Part shown: piece by piece, positions 27,554-35,511 of the stretch | How the letters are laid out: each line of letters opens with the position of its first letter | Position numbering within the stretch: position 1 is the first letter of the stretch | Assembly (NCBI GenBank): GCA_001464475.1 | Contig: LNDX01000002.1 | Location: forward strand, 62,001 to 126,000 | Direction: 5' to 3' | DNA: 64,000 bases | DNA from: Flavobacteriaceae bacterium Ga0077528 | GTDB lineage: Bacteria; Bacteroidota; Bacteroidia; Flavobacteriales; Flavobacteriaceae | Translations under genes and position numbers: made by a program | Notes under the pieces: generated by a model | The model's input: only the letters and a program-made list of their open reading frames with translations | Told to the model about the DNA's origin: nothing | Database searches by the model: none

Positions 27554-28174
27554 CTACTCCTCGTCTTCCATTTCGAAGAAAAGCGGCTCAATCATGATTT
27601 TGTCAGCTAATACCTCAACTCTTTCTGTGATTTCTGAGCAAAAGAAAATGCGTTGTGTTTTTTCTACACTTGCTGAAAGACGCAAAATGATGGCATCCAT
27701 TCGTTGCTTGAATAATAAATCAGCATCATCAACGATAAACATTTTTATCGTATTCATATTGAATCCTGCTGACGAAAATAAGGCGTTGATTTTATTTGGT
27801 GTTCCAATAAGTATGTCTAAACCCATAGAAATTACATTTTTGTCATAATCAGTATCGCCTTTATCGTGAACTCCAAAAATACTTAAGTCAGTGTAATTTC
27901 CGTATTTCAAGAAAAGTTCTTCCATTTCTAGAACTCGCTCTTTGTTTTCAACAATGATTAAGGCACGCGTACTCTCGTCGTGGGTTTTTTCTAATCGCTG
28001 AATCACATTTAAAACAATAGTTGTTGTTTTTCCTGTTCCGCTTGGCGATTGAATTACAGCGTCTTTTCCACTTTTAATTGTAGAAAATGTTTCTTGTTGC
28101 ATTTCATTGGCTTCGATTAAATCGTTTTCAATTAGTGCTTGCTGTAGGTTTGGGTTTATTTTTTTTAATTGCAT
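27554..28174 (-). CDS. DEAD-box-like protein with a single RecA domain
   Basis: The 206-aa protein matches only the first lobe of DEAD-box helicases. It has a Q-motif-like MQQETF (25-30), Walker A SPSGTGKT (43-50), GTPNKI (124-129, motif Ib) and motif II VDDADLL (148-154) in place of DEAD. Motif III, usually SAT, reads CSE (179-181). The second RecA lobe with motifs IV-VI is absent, and the stop is followed by an ordinary spacer. ATP binding is likely; unwinding alone is not. Similar one-lobe proteins may be conserved in Flavobacteria. Confidence 0.8.
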   Translation of the reverse strand: MQLKKINPNLQQALIENDLIEANEMQQETFSTIKSGKDAVIQSPSGTGKTTTIVLNVIQRLEKTHDESTRALIIVENKERVLEMEELFLKYGNYTDLSIFGVHDKGDTDYDKNVISMGLDILIGTPNKINALFSSAGFNMNTIKMFIVDDADLLFKQRMDAIILRLSASVEKTQRIFFCSEITERVEVLADKIMIEPLFFEMEDEE

Positions 28175-28183
28175 TTTTTTTAG

Positions 28184-28248
28184 TTGTCGGTTGTCAGTTG
28201 TAGGTTGTCAGTTCTTTTTAATGACTGATAACAGATAACTGACAACAA
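28184..28248. repeat. GTTGTCAGTT oligomer cluster between helicase-like and sigma-54 regulator genes
   Basis: Several direct near-copies of GTTGTCAGTTGT occur on one side, and an inverted AACTGACAACA on the other (near 28234-28245), so the block can fold. It lies between two genes on the same strand and may act as a weak terminator. Confidence 0.5.
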
Positions 28249-28249
28249 T

Positions 28250-29413
28250 TTATTTACTCGCAAATAACTTCACGTCTGTTTCAGAAATTTCGTTTCCTCC
28301 TAATATGATAAGGCGTTCTACTACGTTTCTTAATTCACGAATGTTACCTGTCCAATCGTATTCTTGTAACAATTTGGTTGCTTCTTGTGAAAATGTTTTT
28401 TGTGCATTTCCTTGTTCTTCGGCTATTTTTGAAGCAAAATGTTCGATTAGCAAAGGTATGTCATCTCGGCGGTCATTCAATGCTGGAACTTTAATTAAAA
28501 TTACCGCCAATCTGTGATACAAATCTTCACGGAAACGTCCTTCTTCGATTTCTTTTTTCAAATCTTTGTTGGTTGCAGCAACTACACGAACATTGACTTT
28601 TATATCTTTATCAGCACCAACCCTTTGAATTAAACTTTCTTGTAAAGCTCTTAAAACTTTAGCTTGTGCTGCCAAACTCATATCACCAATTTCATCAAGA
28701 AAAATAGTTCCGCCATCGGCTGCTTCAAATTTTCCTGCTCTGTCTTTTACGGCCGATGTAAAGGCACCTTTTACGTGACCAAATAATTCGCTTTCAATCA
28801 ATTCAGATGGAATTGCAGCACAGTTAACTTCAATTAATGGATAAGCAGCTCTTTCGCTTTTTTCGTGCAATTGATGCGCTACTAACTCTTTTCCAGTTCC
28901 GTTTGGTCCTGTAATTAAAACTCTGGCATCAGTTGGAGCTACTTTTTCAATCATTTGTTTGATGTGATTGATTGGTTCAGAATTTCCAATCATTTCGTAG
29001 TTTTTGCTGACTTTTTTCTTTAGAATTTTGTTTTCAACAACCAATTGTTTTTTGTCTAAAGCATTTCGAACGGTGTTCAAAAGACGATTTAAATCTGGTG
29101 GTTTTGAGATATAATCGAAAGCGCCAAGACGCATAGTATTGATAGCGGTTTCCATATCACCGTGACCTGATATCATTACGATTGGAATTTCGGGTTTGAT
29201 TTTTTTTACGGCTTCTAATAATTCTTCACCGTCCATTTTTGGCATTTTGATGTCGCAAAGAACCAAATCGTAATCGGAATTTTTAATTTTTTCAAGTCCT
29301 TGAACACCATCTTCGGCTTCTTCTACTTGGTAAGTATCGTTTTCTTCAGAAAGGATTTTGGTTAAAACTCTTCTGATGGATGCTTCGTCTTCTATGATTA
29401 ATATTTTTGACAT
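28250..29413 (-). CDS. Sigma-54-dependent response regulator lacking a DNA-binding domain
   Basis: The 387-aa protein has a receiver domain (1-120, phospho-acceptor D54 in LVLCDIKMP) and a sigma-54 AAA+ domain (about 140-370). The latter shows Walker A GPNGTGKE, GAFTSA in place of the canonical GAFTGA, Walker B GGTIFLDEIGD and the R-finger region. The protein ends at ETDVKLFASK, just after the AAA+ lid, so the usual Fis-type helix-turn-helix is missing. Regulators of this kind can activate sigma-54 from solution. No kinase gene is adjacent. Confidence 0.92.
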   Translation of the reverse strand: MSKILIIEDEASIRRVLTKILSEENDTYQVEEAEDGVQGLEKIKNSDYDLVLCDIKMPKMDGEELLEAVKKIKPEIPIVMISGHGDMETAINTMRLGAFDYISKPPDLNRLLNTVRNALDKKQLVVENKILKKKVSKNYEMIGNSEPINHIKQMIEKVAPTDARVLITGPNGTGKELVAHQLHEKSERAAYPLIEVNCAAIPSELIESELFGHVKGAFTSAVKDRAGKFEAADGGTIFLDEIGDMSLAAQAKVLRALQESLIQRVGADKDIKVNVRVVAATNKDLKKEIEEGRFREDLYHRLAVILIKVPALNDRRDDIPLLIEHFASKIAEEQGNAQKTFSQEATKLLQEYDWTGNIRELRNVVERLIILGGNEISETDVKLFASK

Positions 29414-29482
29414 ACTTTTTTATATCTTGTAAATTGGATATTGAGAGTTCAAAGGTAACAAAAATTAAAATGGTTTTCCTCT

Positions 29483-29563
29483 TAGCCCTGATTGGAGCAG
29501 TTACCGTGTAACGCGGAAAGCAGGAACAAGAATTACTGATAAAGCCCGAGCCATTCGCTCCTA
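29483..29563 (+). repeat. Dispersed structured element TAGCCCTGAT, copy 1
   Basis: It starts TAGCCCTGAT (29483-29492) and has a small hairpin GTTAC-CGT-GTAAC (29500-29512), then GGAAAGCAGGAAC (29515-29527). GGAGC (29494-29498) can pair with GCTCC (29557-29561). Copies occur at 34082 and 41793. It resembles an element I recall as common between Flavobacterium genes, possibly the Flavo-1 RNA motif; I cannot confirm that name. Its end touches the stop codon of the ABC permease gene. Confidence 0.5.
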
Positions 29564-30868
29564 GTATTTAAGCCATTTGTATAATTCTTTCCAAGTTGGT
29601 TTTTTGCCGTACATTAGGATTCCAACGCGGTAAATTTTACTTGCGAACCAAACTACACCAAGAAATGTACCAAAAAGTAGCGTCATTGAGATTGCAATTT
29701 GCCACCAAGGCACACCAAATGGAATTCGCATCATCATTACGATTGGTGATGTGAGTGGAATCATTGAAAAAACGGTTGCCACTGTTCCGTGTGGATCGTT
29801 TATTACGGTGAAAAATCCGATGTAAACTCCTAGTATTAAAGGCATTATTATAGGTAACAAGAATTGTTGTGAATCGGTTTCGTTGTCAACCGCAGCTCCA
29901 ATGGATGCGTAAAATGAACTGTAAAGAAAATATCCTCCTATGAAATAGAAAATGAATGATATTAGAATTGTAGCTATTGGCAAATTCCATAATTCTTTGA
30001 TATACATTTGAATATCGCTACCCATTCCTTTTTGAGCCATTTGCATTGCTTCTTGTGTTTGTGCCGATGATGTTGCTCCCATTTGAACTCCAAAAATCGA
30101 CGACATTATAAACATTGCTGTCATACCTAGTAATGCCCAAATCATGAATTGCAAGATTCCTGCTAAGGAAGTTCCGATGATTTTTCCCATCATTAATTGG
30201 AATGGTTTTACGGATGAGATGATGACTTCAATAATACGAGACGTTTTCTCTTCAATAACGCTTCGCATAACCATGTTACCGTAAATAACGATGAACATCA
30301 TGATTAAATATCCAAATGCGCCACCGATTCCGATTTTGATTTCGTTTAATCCTTTCAAGGCAGTTTCACCCGAAGCTTTGTTTAGTTTTATAGAAACATC
30401 TGCTTTTGATTGATTGATTTTTAAGGTATCTAAACCCTGTTTTTGATAGTTTTCATCTGTAATTCTTTTAGCTATCACGTCTTCAATATCTTCAACGAAC
30501 ATCACACCAGGACTATCATTAGAAACATATTGAATGTTCTTTTGAAGTGAAGTATTATCAGTAGATTTTGGAATGATTAGAAGTCCTTCATAGCTTTCGC
30601 TGATGATGCTATCCTTTAGGACTTTTAAACCTACATTGGAAAGATTTAGGTATTTGTATTCGTCATCACTTTTGAAATCATTGACAAATCTTCCGGTTTC
30701 GTCGTGTATGGCAATGGTTTTTAAATCGGCTTTCATTTGGCTCAAATAACCAACAAAAACGCCAATTCCGACAAATAACAAAGGACTCAAAAACGTCATT
30801 ACAATGAAGGATTTATTGCGAACTTTGGCAATGAATTCTCTTTTTATGATTAGTAGTAGCTTGCTCAT
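29561..30868 (-). CDS. ABC-2 type transporter permease (NatB-like)
   Basis: The protein is 435 aa from the ATG at 30868 (MSKLLLIIKREFIAKVRNKSF); a longer frame to 30901 runs into a repeat-rich spacer. One N-terminal membrane span is followed by a large extracytoplasmic domain (about residues 45-195), then five or more spans with VMRSVIEEKTSRIIEVIISSVKPFQLMMGKIIG, the family signature near 210-245. It lies 86 bases downstream of the ATPase gene and forms an ABC exporter with it. The substrate is unknown; NatAB exports Na+. Confidence 0.88.
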   Translation of the reverse strand: MSKLLLIIKREFIAKVRNKSFIVMTFLSPLLFVGIGVFVGYLSQMKADLKTIAIHDETGRFVNDFKSDDEYKYLNLSNVGLKVLKDSIISESYEGLLIIPKSTDNTSLQKNIQYVSNDSPGVMFVEDIEDVIAKRITDENYQKQGLDTLKINQSKADVSIKLNKASGETALKGLNEIKIGIGGAFGYLIMMFIVIYGNMVMRSVIEEKTSRIIEVIISSVKPFQLMMGKIIGTSLAGILQFMIWALLGMTAMFIMSSIFGVQMGATSSAQTQEAMQMAQKGMGSDIQMYIKELWNLPIATILISFIFYFIGGYFLYSSFYASIGAAVDNETDSQQFLLPIIMPLILGVYIGFFTVINDPHGTVATVFSMIPLTSPIVMMMRIPFGVPWWQIAISMTLLFGTFLGVVWFASKIYRVGILMYGKKPTWKELYKWLKY

Positions 30869-30954
30869 ATATATTTTAAATTCCAATATTTTAAATTCCA
30901 AATTCCAAAATTTATTTCGCTTCTTTCTTGGAATTTGGGATTTGAAAATTGATT

Positions 30955-31875
30955 TTACTCTGTTACAGTTTTAATAAAAATATCGTTTACACTTGGGATT
31001 TTCTCAACAAAATGAGTTACTTGTCCGCGTTGAATTAAGGTATTTAATAATTCATTAGGAGTTGCTGTTCCAAGGTTGATTTCTAGTTTTAATTCGTCGT
31101 TAAGTGATTTGAAATCGGTTTGTGAAAGTGTGAATTTTTGTGATAAATCATACATTAAACCTTCGATATTGTTGCTTAGAATTCCGACTTCGTAACTGTT
31201 GGTTCTGAATTGTTTTTTGACATCAGTTAGTTTTCCTTCAATCAGTTTATTGGATTTGTGAATTAATGCAATGTAATCGCACATTTCTTCAACGCTTTCC
31301 ATTCGGTGTGTTGAAAAAATTACAGAAGTTCCTTGTTTGTTCAATTCGATGATTTCATCTTTAATCAAATTGGCATTTACTGGATCAAATCCTGAGAAAG
31401 GTTCGTCTAGAATTAATAATTTGGGTTTATGTAAAACAGTAACCACAAATTGTACTTTCTGAGCCATTCCTTTGGAAAGTTCTTGCATTTTTTTGTTCCA
31501 CCAACCTTGAATTTCTAGTCTATCAAACCAATAATCTAATTGCGTTTTGGCTTCTTGCTTAGATAAACCTTTTAGTTGAGCTAAATACAAGCATTGCTCA
31601 CCAACTTTCATTGTTTTGTACAAACCACGTTCTTCTGGCATATATCCAATGAAGGCAACGTGTTCTGGTTTTAAAGGTTCGCCATCTAGGATTACTTCAC
31701 CACTATCGGGCATTGTAATTTGGTTGATGATTCTAATTAAGGATGTTTTTCCGGCGCCATTGGGACCAAGAAGTCCGTAGATGCTGCCTTTCGGAACTGT
31801 AAGAGAAACTTCGTTTAGCGCGGTGTAATCACCATATTGCTTAACGACATTTTTTACTTCAAGTATATTATTCAT
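30955..31875 (-). CDS. ABC transporter ATP-binding protein (NatA-like)
   Basis: This 306-aa single ABC cassette has Walker A GPNGAGKTS (about 38-46), the signature LSKGMAQKVQF (near 137), Walker B LLILDEPFSGFDP and the H-loop FSTHRM. The C-terminal 70 residues form the extra domain of exporters of the NatA/DUF4162 type. It precedes the permease gene and forms the ATPase half of the exporter. Confidence 0.93.
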   Translation of the reverse strand: MNNILEVKNVVKQYGDYTALNEVSLTVPKGSIYGLLGPNGAGKTSLIRIINQITMPDSGEVILDGEPLKPEHVAFIGYMPEERGLYKTMKVGEQCLYLAQLKGLSKQEAKTQLDYWFDRLEIQGWWNKKMQELSKGMAQKVQFVVTVLHKPKLLILDEPFSGFDPVNANLIKDEIIELNKQGTSVIFSTHRMESVEEMCDYIALIHKSNKLIEGKLTDVKKQFRTNSYEVGILSNNIEGLMYDLSQKFTLSQTDFKSLNDELKLEINLGTATPNELLNTLIQRGQVTHFVEKIPSVNDIFIKTVTE

Positions 31876-31910
31876 TTAAATTCCAAATTTTAAATTCCAA
31901 ATTCCAATTA
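31870..31910. repeat. AAATTCCAAATTTTAAATTCC oligomer
   Basis: Short repeats of AAATTCCAA lie just upstream of the NatA-like gene. Similar runs occur at 30885-30910 (before the permease) and 63617-63632. Confidence 0.6.
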
Positions 31911-32000
31911 GACTTTAAATTGATTTTTGAAATTGCTATTGCTATTGATATTGAATTGGTAAAAGTACTGAATTAGTAGCTATTTGAAAGTGTTTGTTAC

Positions 32001-32036
32001 AAAAAAAACCCACCCTTATTTTGACACAAGGATGGG
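32001..32036 (-). terminator. Terminator of the grpE-dnaJ operon
   Basis: The arms CCCACCCTT (32009-32017) and AAGGATGGG (32028-32036) form a 9-bp stem with one G-T pair. The minus strand then runs into eight T residues (complement of 32001-32008). It lies about 70 bases after the dnaJ stop. Confidence 0.85.
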
Positions 32037-32104
32037 AAAAATTGCTATGAAAAAGAAATTACCTGTTTCCAAGTAATTAGTCAAATGTAGAAATAATTTT
32101 ATAA

Positions 32105-33229
32105 TTATGAAAACATATCTTTAACTTTTTCAAAAAAAGATTTATCGCTCTTTTCTGGATGAGGAATAAAGTTATCATCCGTCAGCGATTTTTCAAAGAA
32201 TTGTCGTTGTTCTTTGTTTAATGTCTTTGGTGTCCAAACGTTTACGTGAACTAATAAATCACCACTTCCGTAGCTGTTTAAACTCGGAATTCCCTTACCT
32301 TTTAGTCTTAAAATCTTTCCAGATTGGATTCCTTCTTCAAGTTTGATACGAACTTTTCCGTTTACGGCTTCAATTTCTTTAGAAACTCCTAAAGCGGCTT
32401 CTGGGTAACTTATATATAAATCGTAATGAAGATTTTCACCTTCACGTTTCAAAAATTCATGTTCTAATTCTTCAATGGCAACAATTAAGTCACCTGCAAT
32501 TCCGTTTCCTGGTGCGTCATTTCCTTTTCCGGAAACTTTAAGCTGCATACCATCAACAACTCCTGCTGGAATTTTGATTGAAACAGTTTCATCTTCGAGA
32601 ATCATTCCTTGAGCATCAGCGTTGGCTGGTTTGCTTTCGATTGATTGACCTGCACCGCCACACGTTGGACAAGTAGTAGCGGTTTGCATTCTACCCAAAA
32701 TGGTGTTGGTTACTCTCAAAACCTGACCTTGACCATTACATGCCGAACACGTTTTATAACGAACACCTGGAGCTTGGATTTTTCTTTTAACTTTTACTTT
32801 TTTCTCAACACCATTGGCAACTTCTTCTAAAGTTAATTTAACTTTGATTCGAAGATTGCTTCCTTTAACGCGACGTTGTCCACCTGAGTTTCCACCAAAT
32901 CCACCACTGAATCCGCCACCGCCAAAAGCACTTCCAAAAATATCACCGAATTGGCTAAAAATATCATCCATATTCATGTGACCTCCACCACCAAAACCTC
33001 CAGCGCCATCGAATGCTTGATGTCCGTATTGGTCGTATTTTGCTTTTTTGTTTGGATCGCTTAAAACTTCATAAGCTTCTGCACAAGATTTGAAATTTTC
33101 TTCTGCTTCAGCATTTCCTGGATTTTTGTCAGGGTGAAATTCTATGGCTTTCTTTCGATAGGCTTTTTTAATTTCTTCTGGTGTGGCACTTTTTGTGATG
33201 CCTAATATTTCGTAAAAATCTTTTTTCAT
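32105..33229 (-). CDS. dnaJ: Chaperone protein DnaJ (two zinc motifs instead of four)
   Basis: DnaJ delivers unfolded proteins to DnaK and stimulates its ATPase. The 374-aa protein has a J domain (1-70, HPD at 32-34), a Gly/Phe-rich region (74-117) and the C-terminal substrate domains. The zinc region has only two CxxCxGxG motifs, CSACNGQG (161-168) and CPTCGGAG (187-194), where most DnaJ proteins have four. The region between is open reading frame without a gap, so this is a real shortening, probably shared by the lineage. It follows grpE. Confidence 0.95.
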   Translation of the reverse strand: MKKDFYEILGITKSATPEEIKKAYRKKAIEFHPDKNPGNAEAEENFKSCAEAYEVLSDPNKKAKYDQYGHQAFDGAGGFGGGGHMNMDDIFSQFGDIFGSAFGGGGFSGGFGGNSGGQRRVKGSNLRIKVKLTLEEVANGVEKKVKVKRKIQAPGVRYKTCSACNGQGQVLRVTNTILGRMQTATTCPTCGGAGQSIESKPANADAQGMILEDETVSIKIPAGVVDGMQLKVSGKGNDAPGNGIAGDLIVAIEELEHEFLKREGENLHYDLYISYPEAALGVSKEIEAVNGKVRIKLEEGIQSGKILRLKGKGIPSLNSYGSGDLLVHVNVWTPKTLNKEQRQFFEKSLTDDNFIPHPEKSDKSFFEKVKDMFS

Positions 33230-33295
33230 GTTCTTGTATTAAGATTTAAGTATTAAGTATTAAGACCAAGTCAAAAACCAATACATAAAAATATA

Positions 33296-33898
33296 TTATT
33301 GTCCTAAAATAACCTTTGGGAAACGGATTATCTTGTCTCCTAATTTGTAACCTTTTTCTATTACGTCAACGATTTTTCCTTTTAAATCTTCTGATGGTGC
33401 TGGTATTTGGGTAATTGCTTCTGCAAAATCGGCATTGAAAGCATCACCTGTTCTAATGTCAAGTTCTTCTAATCCTTTGGAAACTAGTGTTGATTTTAGT
33501 TTTTCGTGAATTAATTCAACTCCTTTTAATAAAACCTCATCTTCAGATTTTGCTATTTGAATCATAGCTCTGTCAAAATCGTCAAGAACTGGCAACATGG
33601 CTTGTAGAACTTCTTGATTGGCAGTTCTGAATAAATCGATACGTTCTTTTGAGGTACGTTTTTTATAGTTTTCGAATTCGGCAAAAAGGCGTAAAAATTT
33701 ATCTTTTTCTTTGGCTAATTCTTCTTCTAATTTTTGCTCAACGGTTAATTCTTCAGCTGCTTCAACTCCTGGAGTTGCCTCATCAGTAGGGTTTCCCTCT
33801 GATTGGGTTGCCATTTCATTTTCATTTTCAAGAATTTCTTTATCAGTATTTTCAGTACTCATTGTGCTTTTATTTTTAAATATATTTTTGATGTTCAT
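33296..33898 (-). CDS. grpE: Nucleotide exchange factor GrpE
   Basis: GrpE releases ADP from DnaK. The core has the long coiled-coil helix (VEQKLEEELAKEKDKFLRLFAEFENYKKRTSKERIDLF) and the C-terminal beta-wing block (GVELIHEKLKSTLVSKGLEELD...GYKLGDKIIRFPKVILGQ). The longest frame starts at 33961, but a promoter (33930-33961) lies there. I choose ATG 33898 (MNIKNIFKNKS, 200 aa); ATG 33862 (MSTENTD) is an equally possible start. It is first in the grpE-dnaJ operon. Confidence 0.93.
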   Translation of the reverse strand: MNIKNIFKNKSTMSTENTDKEILENENEMATQSEGNPTDEATPGVEAAEELTVEQKLEEELAKEKDKFLRLFAEFENYKKRTSKERIDLFRTANQEVLQAMLPVLDDFDRAMIQIAKSEDEVLLKGVELIHEKLKSTLVSKGLEELDIRTGDAFNADFAEAITQIPAPSEDLKGKIVDVIEKGYKLGDKIIRFPKVILGQ

Positions 33899-33929
33899 TG
33901 TTGGTTTTTTGTTCCGAAGAATTTGGTTG

Positions 33930-33961
33930 CAAAAGTACTGCCATTTCTTTAAAAATGTCAA
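33930..33961 (-). promoter_or_regulatory. Promoter of grpE-dnaJ
   Basis: On the minus strand TTG (complement of 33959-33961) is followed after 21 bases by TACTTTTG (complement of 33930-33937). No CIRCE-like inverted repeat is visible nearby. Confidence 0.65.
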
Positions 33962-34081
33962 ATTGTCACGTATTTTTTACCACAAAGTCACGAATAAAAT
34001 ACAAAGAGCATAAAGTTTAAATTTGTTACTTTATGAAAATATCTTGTGAAAAACTGAATTTAGAAGCCTAAAGATTGAGTT

Positions 34082-34160
34082 TAGCCGTGATGGGAGAAGT
34101 TACCATGTAACTCGGACAGCGCGAAAATGGATTAAAAAATGCCTGAAGTGATGCTTCTTA
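34082..34160 (+). repeat. Dispersed structured element TAGCCCTGAT, copy 2 (degenerate)
   Basis: It starts TAGCCGTGAT (34082-34091) and has the hairpin GTTAC-CAT-GTAAC (34099-34111), then CGGACAGC. It ends GCTTCTTA (34153-34160), whose CTTC can pair with GAAG at 34096-34099. Upstream, CTTGTGAAAAACTGAATTTAG (starting at 34043) matches the sequence before copy 3. This gap (33962-34298) holds no gene. Confidence 0.4.
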
Positions 34161-34203
34161 AAAACTTTAATAAAACTTTAAGAGTTTTGCTCCTCGAAAT
34201 CGT

Positions 34204-34211
34204 TATATTTG
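34204..34211 (+). promoter_or_regulatory. Promoter-like box in gene-free spacer
   Basis: TATATTTG matches TAnnTTTG, but no gene follows before the terminator at 34269-34300. It could drive a short RNA of about 80 bases. Confidence 0.3.
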
Positions 34212-34268
34212 GATTTATAAAAGGTTATGATTCGCTGAAAAGCAAAAGATATTATTAATTCAAGTTGA

Positions 34269-34300
34269 AAAAAGTTCTAGTAAAAGCTAGAACTTTTTTT
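34269..34300. terminator. Terminator after the TIGR01777 gene (bidirectional)
   Basis: AAAAGTTCTAG and CTAGAACTTTT form an 11-bp stem with the 6-base loop TAAAAG. A and T runs on both sides allow termination in either direction. One arm reaches the stop codon of the epimerase-like gene. Confidence 0.8.
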
Positions 34301-35204
34301 ATTTTATGATGTTTTCAAGCGCTTCTTTAACTGTTGGAAATTGAAATTTGAATCCTAATTCTTGTGCTCTTTTTGGAAGAATATTCTTGTTGTTGAAAAG
34401 CAGAATATGCATTTCACCAAGGATTAATTTCATTACGAACTGAGGAACATTAGGCAAAAACAAAGGTCTTTTTAGCTGTTTTGCAATGGCTTTAGTTAAC
34501 TCTTGATTGCTAATTGGATTGGGTGAAACGGCGTTGATAATACCTTCTGTTTGATTTTGAATCACAAAATAATAAAGATTGGCAACATCAGTTAAATGAA
34601 TCCATGATTGCATTTGTTTTCCGGAGCCAAAACCAGAACCAACGTACATTTTGATTGGTTTTATCATTTCTAAAAGTGCGCCTCCTTTTTCGGAAAAAAC
34701 GATTCCGGTACGAAGTTTTGTAACTTTTAAATTTAGCAATTTGAATTGATCAGCACTTTCCTCCCATTTTATAACCACATTACCTAAGAAAGTAGTATCA
34801 ATTTCTGTAGAGGATTCATCATATATTTTGGAATAACTATCAGGATAAATTGCTGTTCCAGATGCTGAGATGAAATGTTTTACTTGATTGGGTGCTTTCC
34901 TTATTAGATTGAAAAGTAAATTAGCAGATAATACACGACTTTCTATCAATTCTTGTTTGTAAGCATTTGTCCAACGTTGCGAAATAGATGCACCTGCAAG
35001 ATGCACAATAGTATCAACACCATCGAGACAATTATCATCGATTTTTCCTTCTTGTGGATTCCAATAAAAGCCGTAATAATTGGTTTTATTCTGGATTTTT
35101 TGAGGCGATGTTGTAAGATAGTGAACGGTATGATTGTTTTCTAGAAGCAACGCTACCAATTCTTTTCCTATTAAACCTGTTGCACCTGTAATTAAAACTT
35201 TCAT
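34299..35204 (-). CDS. TIGR01777 family epimerase-like oxidoreductase
   Basis: This 301-aa extended SDR protein has the NAD(P) loop GATGLIG (residues 7-13), VDTIVHLAGASISQRWT and the TIGR01777-specific blocks SGTAIYPD (replacing the SSxxVYG motif), LRTGIVFSEKGGALLEM and the C-terminal ILPKRAQELGFKFQFPTVKEAL. Relatives include YfcH and SDR39U1. The substrate is unknown. It appears to be monocistronic. Confidence 0.93.
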   Translation of the reverse strand: MKVLITGATGLIGKELVALLLENNHTVHYLTTSPQKIQNKTNYYGFYWNPQEGKIDDNCLDGVDTIVHLAGASISQRWTNAYKQELIESRVLSANLLFNLIRKAPNQVKHFISASGTAIYPDSYSKIYDESSTEIDTTFLGNVVIKWEESADQFKLLNLKVTKLRTGIVFSEKGGALLEMIKPIKMYVGSGFGSGKQMQSWIHLTDVANLYYFVIQNQTEGIINAVSPNPISNQELTKAIAKQLKRPLFLPNVPQFVMKLILGEMHILLFNNKNILPKRAQELGFKFQFPTVKEALENIIK

Positions 35205-35327
35205 TTTCTTTTTTATTCAAAATTACGATTTATGATTCTAAAATGTACGTTAATTGTTATTGGTTTAACTTTTGTTGAATTTTGTCAACACTAATTTTAT
35301 AGGTTATCAGGTTGGAAAGTAGCCACG

Positions 35328-35358
35328 AATTATACGAATTGGCACGAATTATTTTGAA
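35328..35358. repeat. CACGAATT repeat cluster
   Basis: Near 35331-35353, CACGAATTATACGAATTGGCACGAATT has three ACGAATT units. A similar cluster lies at 41653-41706. The spacer 35205-35511 contains only repeats and a terminator, with no open reading frame of note. Confidence 0.7.
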
Positions 35359-35380
35359 CTTATATTACACAAATTTAAAA

Positions 35381-35405
35381 GCACTTCGACTGCGCTCAGT
35401 GTGAC
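35381..35405. repeat. Dispersed repeat GCACTTCGACTGCGCTCAGT...
   Basis: This 25-base block ends in GTGTGAC. A diverged, inverted copy lies at 41835-41860, inside the loop of the long hairpin in the structured element. From memory, this repeat is very common in Flavobacteriaceae spacers. Confidence 0.7.
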
Positions 35406-35431
35406 AAAATTAACTGAAACGAGTTCTTGAG

Positions 35432-35482
35432 AATCTGAAACGAGTTCAGATTAAATAAAAAATCCCAACTTTCGCTGGGATT
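35432..35482 (-). terminator. Terminator plus palindrome after GIN gene (composite element, copy 1)
   Basis: On the minus strand AATCCCA-GCGAAAGT-TGGGATT is followed by a T-run (35461-35482), which terminates the PadR-PspC-GIN transcript. Twenty bases further on is the palindrome AATCTGAACTCGTTTCAGATT (complement of 35432-35452). The same composite follows the DUF4293 gene. Confidence 0.75.
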
Positions 35483-35511
35483 TTTGTTACAACTAAAACT
35501 ATAAATAAATT

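Noticed and set aside
27310..27591. A 93-codon minus-strand frame over the DUF2007 gene and its upstream repeat
   Set aside because: It overlaps the DUF2007 gene out of frame, starts inside the helicase-like gene end, and encodes repeat-derived sequence.
28184..28248. Possible CRISPR-like array from the GTTGTCAGTT repeats
   Set aside because: Units are about 10 bases, nearly adjacent and degenerate, without spacers of constant length; no cas genes are present.
32105..33229. DnaJ as a frameshifted or deleted gene because two zinc motifs are missing
   Set aside because: The frame is continuous and the flanking sequence matches the two-motif DnaJ I recall from Flavobacteriia.
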